Assembly: GCA_963773655.1 (NCBI GenBank)
Contig: CAVZBX010000006.1
Coordinates: 246,789 to 310,788 of the forward strand
Source: DASSQJ01 sp963773655
GTDB taxonomy: Bacteria > Actinomycetota > Actinomycetes > Actinomycetales > Dermatophilaceae
Reading direction: 5' to 3'
DNA length: 64,000 bases
Both the position numbers and the translations under genes were made by a program. The stretch's first letter is position 1; every line of letters begins with the position of its first letter. Positions 17,163-27,010 of this stretch are shown in pieces. The notes below the pieces were generated by a model that saw nothing but the letters and a program-made list of their open reading frames with translations, did no database searches and had not been told where the DNA came from.

Positions 17163-18732
17163 TCAGAACGACCAGACGACGGGGACCCAGAGGACCGCGA
17201 CCGCGAGGAAGAGCAGGAGCAGCGGCAGCCCGAGCTTCCAGTAGTCGCCGAACCGGTAGGCACCCGGCTCGAGGACCATCGTGTTGGCGGGTGTCGCCAC
17301 GGGCGTGAGGAACGAGGCGGCTCCGCTGACGGCCACGGCCATCATGAACGGCAGCGGGGAGGCCCCGAGGTCGGCAGCCACCACCCCGGAGATCGGCGCC
17401 ACGATGAGCACCGTCGCGGTGTTGGAGATCAGCTGGCCGAGCACCATCGTCAGGACGCAGACGGCGAGCAGCGCCAGCCGCGGGGAGGCCGAGCCCGACG
17501 ACGTCGAGGAGTGCGCTCGGCGATGACGTCGGCGGTCCCGGTGGAGACGAAGGCGGTCGAGAGCGGGATCATCCCGCCGACGAGCACCACGGTCGTCCAC
17601 GAGACGCTCCGGTAGGCCTGGGCGGAGGTGAGCACGCCGCTCAGGACCACCGCGACGGCGGCCAGCAGTCCCGGCCACCGCGGCCGGGACGACGCCGGTG
17701 GCGAGCAGCACCACCATCGCCGCCAGGATCCCGATGGCCCGCCCGGCGCCCGGCCCGAGGGGGACCGCGCGGCGCAGTGCGTCCGGGCCGGTCGACGACG
17801 AGCACCTCGGTGGCGTCGCTCGTGTGCCGGCTCAGGTGCTCCCACTCGCCGGCGAGCAGGAGGGTGTCACCGGCCCGCAGCGTCTCGTCGACCCCCTCGA
17901 CGGGTTCGCCGCCCCGGCTCACGGCGAGGACGACCAGGTCACCGCTCGGGGTCGCCATCCCGGGGAAGAGGTGGGTGCCGATGAGGGGCGACCGGGGCCG
18001 GACGACCACCTCGGCGAGGCCCCGGGTCGGCGCCGGCGAGCTCGGTGTCGTCGGGCAGGCGGTACTGCGCCCGGAGTGCGTCGGTGAGGTCACCCAGGTC
18101 CTGGGGAAGGCTCGCCGGCTCCCGGTGCGGGCAGCAGGCGCGGCCGGCGAGGACGATGACGAGGATCGTGCCGGTGAGCAGCGGCAGGCCGGCGAGGGCG
18201 AACTCGAAGAACGTGAACGGCCGCGCCCCGGCGTCGACGGCGGCCTCGCTGACGATGATGTTCACCGGCGTACCGGTCAGGGCGAGCATCGACCCGGCGT
18301 GGGCCGAGAACGCGAGCGGCATCAGCATCTGCGAGGGCGGCAGCCCGGCCCGGGCCGCGACGACCACGACGACGGGCAGCAGCGCCGCCACCGCGCCGTT
18401 GACGCTGATCAGCGCGGTCAGGACGGCCACGAGGAGGCAGACCAGGACGAGCAGCGGCGTGCGCCGGCCGCCCGCCGCGGGCGATCAGCTGCTGACCGGC
18501 CCAGGCCGTGACCCCGGTCGAGTCCAGTGCCTCGGCGACGACGAAGAGCGAGGCGATGAACAGCACGGTCGGGTCGCCGAAACCGGCGAGCGCCTCGCCG
18601 AGGTCGAGGATGCCGGTGGCCCACAGGGACGAGCGAGACCCCGATCGCGACGACGCCGAGCGGGACCCGGTTCGAGACGAACGCGATGACGGCGACGACG
18701 AGGATGACCAGCGTCGTCGTCACCGGGTCCAC
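17163..18732 (-). pseudogene. SLC13 (DASS) family permease with TrkA-C domain, multiply frame-broken
   Basis: Joined across frames the product starts near the GTG at 18732 (VDPVTTTLVILVVAVIAFVS). It continues with SLC13 motifs (SVNGAVAALLPVVVVVAARAG; ALTGTPVNIIVSEAA), a cytosolic TrkA-C stretch (SGDLVVLAVSRGGEPV), then the second half with SNTATVLIVAPISGVV and TPVATPANTMVLEPGAYRFGDYWKLG. About seven single-base insertions explain all frame changes (near 18640, 18467, 18018, 17786, 17670 and two near 17515-17525). The 1570-base length, 1 mod 3, agrees. The family carries di/tricarboxylates or sulfate with sodium. Sequencing error is the likely cause. Confidence 0.8.
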
Positions 18733-18745
18733 GGACGGCTGCCGC

Positions 18746-20260
18746 TCAGCCGGCGGCGGGACGCGAGAAGCCGAGGGCCAGCTCGACGAGGAGGCGGGCA
18801 CCGAAGCCGGTGGGGCCCTTCTGGACCCAGCCGCGGGCCGCCTCGGCCTGGGCCGTGCCCGCGATGTCGACGTGGGCCCAGGGGGTGCCGTCGACGAACT
18901 CCTCGAGGAAGAGGCCGGCGGTGATGGAGCCGGCGTACGGCCCGCCGAGGTTGGTCAGGTCGGCGACGGTCGAGTCGAGCTGGGCACGGTACGAGCGCAC
19001 GAGCGGCAGCTCCCAGACCGGCTCGTCGGAACGGCTCGCGGCTGCCCGCACCTGGTCGACGACCCCGGCGTGGTTGCCCATGACCCCGGCCACCTCGGTG
19101 CCGAGGGCCCGCAGGCAGGCCCCGGTCAGGGTGGCGACGTCGACGATCGCGTCGGCGCCGTCCTCCACCGACAGGGCGAGCGCGTCGGCCATGACGAGCC
19201 GGCCCTCGGCGTCGGTGTTCATCACCTCGACGGTGGTGCCGTTGCGCGTGGTCAGCACGTCGCCGAGCTGCATGGCGCTGCCGGAGGGCATGTTGTCGGT
19301 GCACATGAGGTAGGCCGTGACCCGGGCCGGGCAGCCGAGCTCGCGCAGGGCGGTCATCGCCGCGAGGATCGCGCCCGCCCCGCTCATGTCGTTCTTCATC
19401 TGGGAGTGCGACACGTCGCTCGGCTTGAGGTTGATGCCCCCGGAGTCGTACATGATCCCCTTGCCGACGAGCGCGAGGTGCCCGCTCCCGCCGTTCTCGG
19501 GGACGTACCGCATCCGGATCATCCGGGGTGGCTCGACGCTGCCCGCGGTTGACCCCGAGCAGGCCGCCGCAGCCCATCTCGGCGAGCTCCTCCTTGCCGA
19601 AGACCTCGACCTCGAGACCTGCCTCCGGCCCGAGCTCCACGGCGAGGTCGGCCATCGCCGACGCCGTGAGCAGCCCCGCCGGGACAGGTGGCGAGGTCAC
19701 GGCTCAGCAGGGCGACGCGGGCGGTGACCCGGCCGCGGGCCGCGCCCTCCTCCACCGCCCCCCGCTCCCCCTCGGGGGCGACGAGGGTGAGGGACGCCGA
19801 CCGGGACCGGGCCGACGTCTGCGCTGCGCAGGCTGAACCGGTAGCGGGCCAGCAGCACGCCCTCGACGACCGCCGCGGCGGACTCCGCCGTGGTCATGCG
19901 CTCGGACCGGGGGATACGGGTCGCGAGGTGGGCGTCGTAGGGGACCGCGGTCGCGAAGGCGGCGGCGGCGTCGCGGACGGCGGCAGCGTCCATCGTCGCG
20001 AGCTCGCCCACCCCCACCGCCACGAGCACCGGCGCGCCCGACGCCGGGAACGGCAGCGCCGACCCGACGGTGGGGCGGAACCCGGCCCGCGCCAGGCCGT
20101 CACGGTCGACCCCGAGCAGCTCCGGCACGTCGCCGGCGGCCGTCACGGGCACGCTGACGGCCTCGACCCCCTCGAGGTCGGCGTCGTGGTCGACGACTCG
20201 GATCTCCACGGGGGCGCGCAGGGAGGGGGCGACGTCGAGCACGTGCGTCACGGCAGCCAT
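18746..20260 (-). pseudogene. Leucyl aminopeptidase (M17), frame-broken
   Basis: The C-terminal 258 residues are intact and carry the M17 metal and catalytic motifs: VGKGIMYDSGG, KNDMSGAGA and NTDAEGRLVMADAL. The N-terminal domain is split by three single-base insertions near 19820, 19687 and 19548; the last is GGG where GG would keep frame (GLLGVNRGS followed by VEPPRMIRMRY). Removing three bases from 1515 gives about 503 residues, normal for the family. The enzyme is a two-metal cytosolic exopeptidase. It lies 3 bases after glutaminase. Confidence 0.85.
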
Positions 20261-20263
20261 CGG

Positions 20264-21298
20264 TCAGGTCCTTCGGGGGTCGGCGGGGTTGGGGACGGGG
20301 ACACGGGTCGGCGAGCGGTCCGCGACCGCCGCCGTGAACAGGTCGAGGCCGAGCGTCCCGGAGAGGGACGCGGCGGCGAGGCTGCCGCGGACGCTGTTGC
20401 CGGCGCGGTCCAGGGGCGGCGAGTACGTGCCCAGGCCGCCCTTGCCCGGGGCGGCGGTGACGATCCCGCCGCTGATGCCGCTCTTGGCGGGCAGCCCCAC
20501 GTGCACGAGCCACTCCCCCGACCGCTCGTACATCCCCGCGGTGGTCATCACGGCGAGGGTCCGCGACGCGGTCTCGGCCGACACCACGCGGTCGCCGGTC
20601 AGCGGGTTGACCCCGGCGTCGGCGAGGGTGGCACCCATGACGGCCAGGTCGCGGGCGGTGACGCGCAGGCAGCTCTGTCGGGTGTAGAGGTCGACCGCCG
20701 CCTCCGGGTCGTCGACCTGCCCCGTGGCCTGGAGCAGCTGACCGATGGCCCGGTTGCGCAGGTTGGTGGCCGTCGCCGACGCAAGGACGTCCAGGTCCAG
20801 GTCGAGGTCGCGCCCGGCGAACGCCGAGAGGCCGCCGGAGAGCTCCGCCCAGGCCCCGTCGCCGGCACCGAGGAGCTCCGTGCACGCGATGGCGCCAGCG
20901 TTGACCATCGGGTTGGTGCGGCCCCCCGGCGCCTCCTCGACGGCGGCGAGGGAGTCGAACGGCCGGTTGGTCGCGTTGACGCCGAGGTGGTCCACGACCC
21001 GGTCGACGCCGTGGCGCTCGCAGGCGAGGGCGAAGACGAAGGGCTTGGCCACGCTCATCATCGCGAAGCCCACGTCGACGTCGCCCACCGCCGCCTCGTG
21101 GCCGTCGACACCCATGACCGCGATGCCGAAGTGACGCGGGTCGGCCTGTGCCAGTGCGGGATACACGTCGCTGACCGAGCCCTCCGACACGGGCGCGAGC
21201 TCGCGGTGACACGCCGCCAGGACCGCGGCGACCCGGTCGTCGCGGGGGAGGTGTCCCGTGGACACGAAGCGGTCGCCGTTGATGGCTTCACCGACCAC
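20264..21298 (-). CDS. glsA: Glutaminase A
   Basis: 344 residues of the serine-dependent, beta-lactamase-fold glutaminase family. The catalytic S-x-x-K is Ser82-Lys85 in MMSVAKPFVFA. Other family motifs follow: RTNPMVNAGAIACTEL, the Y-T-R-Q-S-C segment, and SGISGGIVTAAPGKGGLGTYSPPLD near the C-terminus. It converts glutamine to glutamate and ammonia in the cytosol. It is translated with the downstream aminopeptidase gene (3-base gap), followed by SLC13 and GltS-like permeases, suggesting amino-acid scavenging. Confidence 0.95.
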   Translation of the reverse strand: MVGEAINGDRFVSTGHLPRDDRVAAVLAACHRELAPVSEGSVSDVYPALAQADPRHFGIAVMGVDGHEAAVGDVDVGFAMMSVAKPFVFALACERHGVDRVVDHLGVNATNRPFDSLAAVEEAPGGRTNPMVNAGAIACTELLGAGDGAWAELSGGLSAFAGRDLDLDLDVLASATATNLRNRAIGQLLQATGQVDDPEAAVDLYTRQSCLRVTARDLAVMGATLADAGVNPLTGDRVVSAETASRTLAVMTTAGMYERSGEWLVHVGLPAKSGISGGIVTAAPGKGGLGTYSPPLDRAGNSVRGSLAAASLSGTLGLDLFTAAVADRSPTRVPVPNPADPRRT

Positions 21299-21329
21299 GA
21301 GCGAAGCGTAGTGGTACCCCCGCGGGTGT

Positions 21330-22433
21330 CTACGCGCTTGTCGAAGGATCTGGCGCCACCGCGCCGTCGCCCACCGGTGCGGCAGGCGAGCCCAGCCGCC
21401 GGTGGACCAGCACCGCCGCCGCGACCGCCGGGGTGGCCAGGGTGGCGCCGAGGACGCCGGCGACGGCGGCGCCCACGATCGTCGAGCTCATCGTGACGAT
21501 CGGGTGCAGGCGCAGCGCGGTGCTGCTCAGCCGCGCGAGGACGACGGTCTGGACGACGTTCTGCACGACGAGGACCACGAGCAGCAGGACCAGGGCCGTC
21601 TGCAGCCCGGTGGACCCCAGGGCGATGAGGGTCGCGAACGCGCCGGAGAAGATCGCGCCCAGGTAGGGCACGTACGAGGTCGTCAGCGTGATGACCGCGA
21701 TCGTGAAGGCGAGGGGGACCCCGAGGGCCCACGCCGTGCCGCCGATGAGGACGGCGGTGACCACCGCCGACAGGGTCAGGCTCCAGAAGTAGCGGCGCAC
21801 CGAGTCGACGGCGTCCCCGACGGCCTCGGCCCCCACCTCCGGAGCGAGCCCCAGGTGCGCCCCGACCCACCGGCTCAGGCCGTCCCAGTCGACGAGCACG
21901 TAGTAGAGCAGGAAGACCGCGATGACCACCCCGATGAGGAGGGAGGCGGTGCCGCTCAGCACGCCGCCGAGCAGGGCAGGCAGGCCTTCGAGGGCCAGGT
22001 CGGTGACGCCGCCCGCCTGGCCGGCGAGCCCGCCCGAGACCTCGATGCCGTGGCCGGCCAGCCAGGACTCGAGCGACGCCAGCCCGGAGTCCAGCTGGGT
22101 GGAGATCTGCGACGCCTGGTCGAGGACGCCGGCGACGACGAGCCACACCGACACCACGACGACGGCGGTCAGGCCGAGCAGCACCACGCTCGCCCCCGCG
22201 GCCCCGGGCAGCCCGGCCCGCCGCAGTCGCTCCACGACGGGGGCGAAGAGCGCCCCGAGCACGGCGGCGAGGACGAGCGGGACGACGATCCCGGATACCT
22301 GGGAGAGCAGCCAGAGCACCGCCCCGGCGGCGAGGAGGATGCCGAGCAGCAGCCAGGCGCGCACGCCCCACCGGACCACGGTCGACCCCCCGGCCAGCCG
22401 GTCGGCGAGCGACCGCGGGGCGGTCCCGTCCAT
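21330..22433 (-). CDS. AI-2E family transporter
   Basis: 367 residues of the AI-2E/PerM family: two or three N-terminal membrane segments, a long amphipathic region (QASQISTQLDSGLASLESWL), then at least four more membrane segments including TLTTSYVPYLGAIFSGAFATLIAL, the family's most conserved stretch. Members export autoinducer-2 in E. coli or act as Na+/H+ or small-molecule exporters; substrate is not predictable. It precedes glsA by 31 bases on the same strand but may be an independent unit. Confidence 0.9.
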   Translation of the reverse strand: MDGTAPRSLADRLAGGSTVVRWGVRAWLLLGILLAAGAVLWLLSQVSGIVVPLVLAAVLGALFAPVVERLRRAGLPGAAGASVVLLGLTAVVVVSVWLVVAGVLDQASQISTQLDSGLASLESWLAGHGIEVSGGLAGQAGGVTDLALEGLPALLGGVLSGTASLLIGVVIAVFLLYYVLVDWDGLSRWVGAHLGLAPEVGAEAVGDAVDSVRRYFWSLTLSAVVTAVLIGGTAWALGVPLAFTIAVITLTTSYVPYLGAIFSGAFATLIALGSTGLQTALVLLLVVLVVQNVVQTVVLARLSSTALRLHPIVTMSSTIVGAAVAGVLGATLATPAVAAAVLVHRRLGSPAAPVGDGAVAPDPSTSA

Positions 22434-22510
22434 CGGTGTCCTTCCGACGGCGGCCGCCGGACACGGCCGATCCGCCGGTCATCCTAGGCCGGGACGGCAG
22501 ACTGTCCCCC

Positions 22511-23650
22511 GTGCTGCTCGTCGACGCCTTCGGCTCCCGGTGGGTGTTCGACGTGCGCGGCCTCGGTGGCGCGCTCGCCGACACCGTGGAGCACCTGTGG
22601 CAGCGGGCCCGGGTCGAGCCCGGCGGGTGCGGCCCGGACGGCGGCGACCACCCCGTCTTCGCGGCCCGGCGCCGCCCGGACGGCGCCGTCGAGGTGCACG
22701 GCACGCCCCAGCGGGTGGCCGACGTCGAGGTGCCCTACGTGCTCTCGCGCGCCCTGACGATGGCGACCATCGCGCGCCGCACGGGCGACTGCCTGATGCT
22801 GCACGCCGCCGGTCTCGCCGCCACCGACGGTGCCGTCGTCGCCCTCGTCGCACCCTCGGGCACGGGCAAGACCACCGCTGCGGTGACGCTCGGCCGCCGG
22901 CTCGGCTACGTGTCCGACGAGACGGTCGCCGTGGAGCACGACCTCGCCGTGAGCGCCTACCCGAAGCCGCTCTCCGTGGTCGTCGACGCCGGCCGGCCCA
23001 TGCTGAAGCACGAGCGCTCCCCCGACGACCTCGGCCTGCTGCCCGCCCCTCGCGACCTCCGGCTCGCCGCCACCGTCGTCCTCGAGCGCGACCCGGGCCT
23101 CGCCGAGCCCGTCCTCGAGCCGATCGGGCTCGTCGAGGCGGCCGGGCTCGCCCTGCCGCAGACCTCCGCCGTGGCCAGTCTCGACCGGCCGCTGGACCGC
23201 CTCGCCCGGGCCCTCACCGCGGGGCACGGGCCGTGGCGGCTGCGGTACGGCGAGGTCGCGCACTGTGCCGACCTCGTCGCGGAGCTCGCCGCGGGCGGCG
23301 CCCCGGGGGGCGTCCCCGACCCGGTCACGTGGGAATGGGTCGACGGCCGCGACCGCGAGCACCCAGACCCGACGCCCGGTGCCCGCCCCACCCGGGGCTC
23401 GCTCGTGCAGCGGGCCGCGTTCGACGACGCGCTCGTCACCGACGGCTCGGTGCTCCTCCTCCGCGAGCGAGTACCCACCAGCCTGCCCGGCCTCGCGGCG
23501 TTGCTCTGGCAGCGGACCGCGCACCCCACCCCCGTCGCCCGGCTCGTCCAGGCGGCGACCTCCGTCCTCGGGGAGCACCCGGACGCCGAGGAGCGCGTCC
23601 TCGAGACCGTCGGGGTGCTGCTCGACGCCGGTGTCGTGGCCGTCCGCTGA
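22511..23650 (+). CDS. HprK-like P-loop kinase family protein
   Basis: 379 residues from the GTG at 22511 (VLLVDAFGSRWVF); a start at 22436 would also be open. Walker A is APSGTGKTTAA after LHAAGLAATDGAVVALV, the layout of HPr-kinase-like ATPases, and SDETVAVEHD supplies acidic residues. The C-terminal part (VLLLRERVPTSLPGLAALLWQRT, then a helical tail) resembles extensions on HprK-like genes linked to PqqD-type peptide modification, but no such cluster is present here. It is probably a soluble ATP-binding protein of unknown target. Confidence 0.6.
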   Translation: MLLVDAFGSRWVFDVRGLGGALADTVEHLWQRARVEPGGCGPDGGDHPVFAARRRPDGAVEVHGTPQRVADVEVPYVLSRALTMATIARRTGDCLMLHAAGLAATDGAVVALVAPSGTGKTTAAVTLGRRLGYVSDETVAVEHDLAVSAYPKPLSVVVDAGRPMLKHERSPDDLGLLPAPRDLRLAATVVLERDPGLAEPVLEPIGLVEAAGLALPQTSAVASLDRPLDRLARALTAGHGPWRLRYGEVAHCADLVAELAAGGAPGGVPDPVTWEWVDGRDREHPDPTPGARPTRGSLVQRAAFDDALVTDGSVLLLRERVPTSLPGLAALLWQRTAHPTPVARLVQAATSVLGEHPDAEERVLETVGVLLDAGVVAVR

Positions 23651-23655
23651 CGTCC

Positions 23656-25323
23656 TCAGCCGCCGCGACCCTCCCGGCGGGTGCGGGCGACCTTCCGGTC
23701 GGTGAGCACGATCCACACCCCCAGGGCGACCGCCGCGACCAGGGCGAGGAGGAAGAAGAACATCGCGATGGCGGGGTAGCCGAACCAGGTGGCGTCGGTC
23801 TGCACCCGCATCATCAGGGACGCGCCCAGCACGACCGCGGCGATGATGATCCCGAGGGTGACCCGGTTGGCGACCCGCTGCAGCACGGTGTGCAGCCGTT
23901 CCTCGTCGAGCGCACGCACCCGGAGGGTGAAGTCGCCCTCCGCGAGGGAGTCCATGATCCGGTTCAGCCGCTTCGGCATCCGCGCCGAGAGCTCCTTGGC
24001 CTCGATCGCCGCGGCGAGGACCCCGCCGGGGCTCACCTTCAGCTGGCTGGCGAGGACGTGGGACAGGTTCTCGCGGATCTCCGCGGCCGGGTCGAAGGTC
24101 GGGTCGAGGTGGGTCGTCACCTGGTCGAGGTTGAGCAGTGCCTTCCCGATCATGGTCATCTCGGCGGGTGGGCGCAGCCCGTGCTCCCCGGAGAGTCGGC
24201 TCAGCTCGACGAGGAGGGTCCCCGCGTCGACGTCCGAGCCACTCCCCATCGCCTCCGAGACCAGGTGGGTGACGTCGGAGCGGAACGCCCCCGGCTCGTA
24301 GGTGTCGAGAGGGTGGCCCATGCCCGCGAGGACGAGGGCGGCCTCCTCGCCGTCGCCGTCACCGATCGCGAGGAGCAGCTTGACCACCTCGTCCTGCAGC
24401 CGCGGCGGCACGGTGGCCACCATGCCGAGGTCGATGAGCGCCAGCCGGCCGTCATCGGTGAGCATGACGTTGCCGGGGTGCGGGTCGGCGTGGACCACGC
24501 CCTCCTCGAGCATCGTGCGCAGGTAGCAGCGGAAGAGCTGCTCGACGATGGGCCGCGTGTCGTAGTCGAGCAACCCGACCGGTCCGACATCGGTGACCTT
24601 GCGGCCCTCGACCCGGTCCATCGTCAGCACCCGGCGGCTGCACAGCGCGTGGACCGGTGAGGGGACGACGACGAGGTCGTAGTCCTCGGTGAGCCCGACG
24701 AAACGGTCGAGGTTGCGCGCTTCCCGGAGGTAGTCGAGCTCACCGGCAAGGGCGCGGCGGAACTGGGCGAGCAGCGACGAGAACCCGTACCGCCGGCCCA
24801 GCTCGGTGCGCCGGTCGGCGAGCGAGGCCAGCCGCGCCATCGTCTCCATGTCGGCGCGGACCACCTCGGGCGCGTCGGGCCGCTGCACCTTGACGACGAC
24901 GTCCCGTCCGGTCCGGGTCCGGGCGCGGTGAACCTGCCCGAGCGAGGCGGCCGCGAGCGGCTCCTCCTCGAACTCGACGAAGAGGTGCCGGATCGCCACA
25001 CCGAGGTCCTCCTCGACCATCCGCTCGACCTCGGAGTAGGGGAACGGTGCCACGTGGTCCTGGAGACCGGCGAGGGCCGTCGTGTAGGCGGGCGGCAGGA
25101 GGTCGACGCGGCTCGAGAGCAGCTGGCCCAGCTTGATGTACGTGGGGCCCAGCGCCTCGAGGTCCCGGGCGAACCGCTGGGCGAGGTCGCCGTCACCGGC
25201 CTCGGTGTCAGGTCCCGGGGCGAACTCGTCGAGACCGGCCGCGGACACCAGCTCGGAGCGGCCGTGGCGGAGGAGCAGCCCGACGAGCCGGGCGTTGCGA
25301 GATGCGGAGGAGGTCGAGCTCAT
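23656..25323 (-). CDS. ABC1/AarF/UbiB-family atypical kinase
   Basis: 555 residues. Diagnostic motifs: the K-x-G-Q motif in TYIKLGQLLSSRVDLLP, the alanine-rich loop in AAASLGQVHRA that replaces the usual glycine loop, VVVKVQRPD, VVHADPHPGNVML and LIDLGMV. Two C-terminal membrane segments (residues about 490-545) anchor it to the membrane. The family supports ubiquinone or other isoprenoid-lipid metabolism; in actinomycetes menaquinone or lipid homeostasis is likelier. It diverges from the dienelactone hydrolase gene over 73 bases. Confidence 0.92.
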   Translation of the reverse strand: MSSTSSASRNARLVGLLLRHGRSELVSAAGLDEFAPGPDTEAGDGDLAQRFARDLEALGPTYIKLGQLLSSRVDLLPPAYTTALAGLQDHVAPFPYSEVERMVEEDLGVAIRHLFVEFEEEPLAAASLGQVHRARTRTGRDVVVKVQRPDAPEVVRADMETMARLASLADRRTELGRRYGFSSLLAQFRRALAGELDYLREARNLDRFVGLTEDYDLVVVPSPVHALCSRRVLTMDRVEGRKVTDVGPVGLLDYDTRPIVEQLFRCYLRTMLEEGVVHADPHPGNVMLTDDGRLALIDLGMVATVPPRLQDEVVKLLLAIGDGDGEEAALVLAGMGHPLDTYEPGAFRSDVTHLVSEAMGSGSDVDAGTLLVELSRLSGEHGLRPPAEMTMIGKALLNLDQVTTHLDPTFDPAAEIRENLSHVLASQLKVSPGGVLAAAIEAKELSARMPKRLNRIMDSLAEGDFTLRVRALDEERLHTVLQRVANRVTLGIIIAAVVLGASLMMRVQTDATWFGYPAIAMFFFLLALVAAVALGVWIVLTDRKVARTRREGRGG

Positions 25324-25396
25324 GGCCCCATCCTGTCGCCTGGCCGACTCGTTCGTGTCCGGCTCCGGGAACACACCCGCTGGCATGCTGGCGCCC

Positions 25397-26095
25397 ATGA
25401 GCGAGCGCACCGAGGTCCCCGTCTCCGACGGCACCATGCCGGCCCTGCTGTGGCGGCCGACCGGAGGCGGCGGCCCCGGCCTGCTGGTCCTGCACGAGAT
25501 CTTCGGCGTCAGCGCGTACGTGCGGCGGCGGGCCGCGGACCTCGCGGCCCTCGGTTACGTCGTCCTCGTGCCCGAGCTGTTCCACCGCGCGGGGGTGAGC
25601 GAGGTGCCGAACGGGCCGACCATGCTCGAGGACGCCCTCGAGGTGACCGGTCGCGTCGACTGGGACACCGCGGTCGACGACGCGGTGGCCGCGCTGCGTC
25701 ACCTCCGGGCGACCGACCGGGTCACGGGCGGGGTGGGGGTGGTCGGCTTCTGCTACGGCGGCGGCCTCGGGTACGCGGTGGTCGCCCGGGAGCCCGCCGA
25801 CGCGCTCGTCTCCTACTACGGCTCGGCGCTGCCCGGGCTGGTCGAGGCCGTGCCGTGCGTGTCGACGCCGTCGCTGCACCACTTCGGGGAGGACGACTCC
25901 TACATCCCGATGCCCGAGGTGCTGCGCATCCGCGACAGCGTCGGCAGCGGGGGCGGCCCGGTCGAGTTCCACACCTATCCCGGCGCCGACCACGCCTTCG
26001 ACAACGACGACTTCGTCAACCACCACCGTGACGCCGGCGAGCAGGCGTGGGCCGTGACCGCCGACTACCTCGCCCGGGCCCTGCCCACGCACTGA
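25397..26095 (+). CDS. Dienelactone hydrolase family protein
   Basis: 232 residues with the complete dienelactone hydrolase set: Cys119 nucleophile in VGFCYGGG, Glu34 in LHEIFGV (which orients the cysteine in the resting enzyme), an Asp near 167 in GEDDSYIP, and His199 in GADHAF. The family hydrolyses dienelactones in chlorocatechol pathways and many other esters. It is not next to a ring-cleavage gene (the dioxygenase cluster is 8 kb away), so the substrate is open. Confidence 0.9.
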   Translation: MSERTEVPVSDGTMPALLWRPTGGGGPGLLVLHEIFGVSAYVRRRAADLAALGYVVLVPELFHRAGVSEVPNGPTMLEDALEVTGRVDWDTAVDDAVAALRHLRATDRVTGGVGVVGFCYGGGLGYAVVAREPADALVSYYGSALPGLVEAVPCVSTPSLHHFGEDDSYIPMPEVLRIRDSVGSGGGPVEFHTYPGADHAFDNDDFVNHHRDAGEQAWAVTADYLARALPTH

Positions 26096-26111
26096 GCGGC
26101 CGGCGGCGGCC

Positions 26112-26546
26112 TCAGGTGCCGGTGCGGTTCTGGTGCGCCCGGGCCAGGACGACCTCGCGGAGCACGTCGTCGGGGAACGGCCGGTCCAGGGACGTGCGCA
26201 GCGTCGACCCCGACCAGGAGACCCCCCGCAGGCCCGCCCTCATCGAGTCGAGCAGGCCGGGCCGCATCGTGATGAGGGTCAGCTCCGAGCGGTTCACGGT
26301 GAGCGCGACGAGCGGACCGTCGAGGAAGAAGGTCGGCACCCGGTAGTGGATGCCCTCGGTGGCGTCGGGGACGACCGCGCGCACCTGCTCGCGCAGGTGC
26401 TCGATGGCGCCGCGCTGGTCGTCGACGAGCCGGGCGCACCAGGCGTCGACCTCGGCGAGGCGGGCGGCCTCCCGAAGGTCCTCGGCACCGGTGTCCCTGC
26501 CGGGCCGCGCGGCGTCGTCATCGGGCAGGCGAGCGGGTCCCGTCAT
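26112..26546 (-). CDS. DUF1801 domain-containing protein
   Basis: 144 residues, start ATG at 26546 with GGAGGG upstream. The middle part (IEHLREQVRAVVPDATEGIHYRVPTFFLDGPLVAL) fits DUF1801/YdhG, a frataxin-like alpha-beta fold with proposed iron or small-molecule binding. A second, more distant DUF1801 protein is encoded at 45648. It is convergent with the dienelactone hydrolase gene (16-base gap). Confidence 0.75.
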   Translation of the reverse strand: MTGPARLPDDDAARPGRDTGAEDLREAARLAEVDAWCARLVDDQRGAIEHLREQVRAVVPDATEGIHYRVPTFFLDGPLVALTVNRSELTLITMRPGLLDSMRAGLRGVSWSGSTLRTSLDRPFPDDVLREVVLARAHQNRTGT

Positions 26547-26699
26547 CGCCGACCCTCCGCCGCCCGAGTCTCCTGGGTGCCCCTGCACATGCCTGCTCCT
26601 CGGTCCGGTCAGCACATCGTGGACCTCGGGGTGCCCGGGTGCAACGGCCCGATCGGGCCATCTCGCGCCGACGGTGACGGCGCCCGGCGGGGCTGTCCC

Positions 26700-26981
26700 T
26701 CAGGGGCAGCCGCAGGGCGAGCCGTGGCAGCGCGGACAGCCGCTCGCGTAGCGCTCCACGGCGGCGGTGAGGTCCACGTCCATCTGGTTGGCGAGCGAGG
26801 CCACCCACGCGAGGACGTCCGCGAACTCGTGCTCCTGCTCGGCGCGGGAGCCCTTGCGGACGGCCTGGGCGAGCTCGCCGAGCTCCTCGGCGAGCCACGC
26901 CACCGTGCTCGGCACGCCGCGGGCCCGGTCGCGCTCCCCGTAGGTGCGCTCGATGACGTCCTGCAGGCGGGCCAGCTCCAT
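26700..26981 (-). CDS. MazG-like nucleotide pyrophosphohydrolase with cysteine-rich tail
   Basis: 93 residues. The MazG-like helical core has the metal-binding motif EELGE (about 32-36) and HEFADVLAWV (51-60), as in iMazG/dUTPase-like all-alpha pyrophosphatases that clean non-canonical NTPs. The end is unusual: the last 13 residues contain four cysteines (CPRCHGSPCGC), a potential zinc or redox site. The gap to the DUF1801 gene (26547-26699) holds nothing else recognised. Confidence 0.82.
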   Translation of the reverse strand: MELARLQDVIERTYGERDRARGVPSTVAWLAEELGELAQAVRKGSRAEQEHEFADVLAWVASLANQMDVDLTAAVERYASGCPRCHGSPCGCP

Positions 26982-27010
26982 GGAGGCCGACCCTAGCCCG
27001 GCGACGCTGC

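Noticed and set aside
17163..20260. Reading the SLC13 and aminopeptidase regions as several small separate genes or as real pseudogenes.
   Set aside because: The fragments join into full-length, motif-complete proteins if single extra bases are removed, and gene lengths fit that count.
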